Part shown: positions 62,969 to 64,000 of the stretch, piece after piece
Numbering within the stretch: position 1 is the stretch's first letter
Layout of the letters: every line of letters begins with the position of its first letter
Assembly: GCA_963738205.1 (NCBI GenBank)
Contig: CAVTVQ010000007.1
Location: forward strand, 1,302,001 to 1,366,000
Length of the DNA stretch: 64,000 bases
Origin: DATFQE01 sp963738205
GTDB taxonomy: Bacteria > Actinomycetota > Thermoleophilia > Gaiellales > Gaiellaceae
Direction of reading: 5' to 3'
Program-made: the position numbers and the translations under genes
The notes under the pieces: generated by a model
Databases searched by the model: none
What the model saw: the letters and a program-made list of their open reading frames with translations, nothing else
What the model was told of the DNA's origin: nothing

Positions 62969-63903
62969 CCCCGGAGGTGCTGACGGTCGGCCGCGTCTCG
63001 GTCGATCTCTATCCGGAGCAGGTCGGCGTCCCGCTCGCCGACGTGACGACCTTCCGCAAGACGCTCGGCGGCAGCCCCACGAACGTCGCCGTCGCGGCCG
63101 CACGGCTGGGGCGGCGGGCCGCCGTCGCGACCAAGGTCGGCGACGACCCGTTCGGCGACTTCGTCCGGCACGCCCTCGCCGCCTTCGGCGTGGACGCGTC
63201 GCTCGTCGGCACGCATCCAACCCTGCGCACGCCCCTCGCCTTCTGCGAGATCTTCCCGCCGGATCGGTTTCCGCTGCTCTTCTACCGCGCTCCCAAGGCG
63301 CCCGACCTCGAGCTCGAGCCGGCCGACCTCGGCAACCACGTCTCCGACGCGGCGGTGCTGTGGACCACGGGCACCGGCCTCTCGGAGGAGCCGAGCCGCT
63401 CGACGACGCTCTCCGCGCTCCGCGGGCGGGGCCGGCGACCGGTCGTCGTGCACGATCTCGACTACCGGGCGGCGTTCTGGTCGTCGCCGGAGGAAGCGGC
63501 GCGCTGGAACCGCGAGGCGCTGACCCACGCCACCGTCGTCGTCGGCAACAGCGAGGAGGTGGCAGTGACGCTCGGCGAGGAGACCGACGCGGAGCAGGCG
63601 GCGCGGGCGCTGCTCGCGCTCGGTCCTGACCTTGCCGTCGTCAAGCGCGGCGAGGACGGCGTGCTGGCTGCGACGAGCAAGGAGACCGTTGTCGTGCCGC
63701 CGGTCGAGGTCGAGGTCGTGAACGGGCTCGGCGCGGGGGACGGGTTCGGCGGGGCGCTCTGCCATGGCCTGCTCGCGGGGTGGCCGCTCGAGCGAACGCT
63801 GCGCTTCGCCAATGCGGCCGGGGCGCTCGTCGCCTCGCGGCTCGGGTGCGCCGACGACATGCCGACCGCGGCCGAGGTCGAGGAGCTCCTCTGCGCGGCC
63901 TGA
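62965..63903 (+). CDS. iolC: 5-dehydro-2-deoxygluconokinase (PfkB family)
   Basis: 312 residues from GTG 62965, which overlaps the permease stop. PfkB sugar kinase: TFRKTLGGSPTNVAVAAARLG near the start and NGLGAGDGFGGAL near the end (anion hole and catalytic Asp). The segments VLTVGRVSVDLYPEQ, FCEIFPPDRFPLLFYR and KAPDLELEP match the IolC type, which phosphorylates 5-dehydro-2-deoxygluconate in myo-inositol breakdown. Its place behind an RbsABC-type importer fits inositol use; other iol genes would be beyond the right edge. Confidence 0.9.
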   Translation: MTPEVLTVGRVSVDLYPEQVGVPLADVTTFRKTLGGSPTNVAVAAARLGRRAAVATKVGDDPFGDFVRHALAAFGVDASLVGTHPTLRTPLAFCEIFPPDRFPLLFYRAPKAPDLELEPADLGNHVSDAAVLWTTGTGLSEEPSRSTTLSALRGRGRRPVVVHDLDYRAAFWSSPEEAARWNREALTHATVVVGNSEEVAVTLGEETDAEQAARALLALGPDLAVVKRGEDGVLAATSKETVVVPPVEVEVVNGLGAGDGFGGALCHGLLAGWPLERTLRFANAAGALVASRLGCADDMPTAAEVEELLCAA

Positions 63904-64000
63904 CCAAGCTCGCGCCCGGGCCGGGAAATGTCGCCCTCGCCGAGCGAGCCGAGCCCGCGCCACAGGCGGGCCACGTAGTGCTCGAAGTAGTCGGCGCCGG
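63891..64000 (+). CDS. Start of a zinc-type alcohol dehydrogenase, truncated by window edge
   Basis: After iolC the frame reads LTKLAPGPGNVALAER followed by AEPAPQAGHVVLEVVGAG, the N-terminal strand pattern of medium-chain (zinc) alcohol/polyol dehydrogenases. No ATG, GTG or TTG is in place; a CTG at 63891 gives (M)RGLTKLAPGPG, which matches the usual N-terminus and overlaps the iolC end by 13 bases. Start codon therefore uncertain. Catalytic residues lie outside the window. Role probably polyol or inositol dehydrogenation (inference). Confidence 0.55.
   Translation, partial: MRGLTKLAPGPGNVALAERAEPAPQAGHVVLEVVGA

Overview
The window is about 70% GC and almost fully coding. GTG starts are frequent, genes commonly overlap by 1-4 bases, and many start codons sit 5-8 bases behind a TAnnnT-type box with no leader. 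This fits a deep-branching actinobacterium, and the gene content and style suggest a soil Thermoleophilia-like lineage; that placement is inference. I see no rRNA, tRNA, CRISPR array, insertion sequence or phage. No stretch over 300 bases lacks a gene; the longest gap is about 230 bases, at 56576-56807.

Layout. 1-7.0 kb: a truncated LuxR regulator, a YdhR-like protein, a secreted beta-propeller, a small membrane protein, an esterase, a secreted collagen-like protein coupled to a Rieske oxygenase, a membrane protein with near-identical 44-residue repeats, and a secreted protein. 7.05-11.46 kb (minus strand): a complete sugar ABC importer. 11.5-15.7 kb: a divergent FtsH-type membrane AAA+ protease interrupted by a 293-residue intein carrying a LAGLIDADG-type endonuclease, plus a coupled membrane protein. 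15.7-20.5 kb: a cation-efflux gene with an apparent N-terminal frameshift, an SDR enzyme, a glycogen-debranching-type glucosidase and a glycosyltransferase. 20.5-28.9 kb: an acetyltransferase, MFS exporter, MBL hydrolase, cystathionine gamma-synthase/lyase, methyltransferase, YcaQ-like protein, DUF885-like protein and cystathionine beta-synthase. 29.0-36.9 kb: purine genes purL-purF and purM-purN-purH on the minus strand, split by a plus-strand cassette (CtaG-like, VOC, small membrane protein). 36.9-38.3 kb: an EamA transporter and an acetyltransferase.

38.3-48.1 kb is an amino-sugar (peptidoglycan or chitin fragment) scavenging locus. A GntR/UTRA regulator and an SIS deaminase-like enzyme lie on the minus strand, followed by a binding protein, two permeases and NagZ. 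MurQ, NagA and the ABC ATPase are on the plus strand. Two 16-bp operators of the form A(T/C)TGGT-N4-ACCA(C/A)T lie in the two control regions. No sugar kinase is present, although MurQ and NagA act on phosphosugars.

48.1-64 kb is carbohydrate catabolism: SDR, KDPG aldolase, Gfo/Idh/MocA dehydrogenase, SIS isomerase, a Tat-exported TIM-barrel protein, and a secreted ThuA + sugar-dehydrogenase fusion with an extra inserted domain. A ROK regulator and an RbsA/C-type importer then lead into iolC and the first codons of an alcohol dehydrogenase, probably the start of an inositol-type catabolic operon that continues past the edge.
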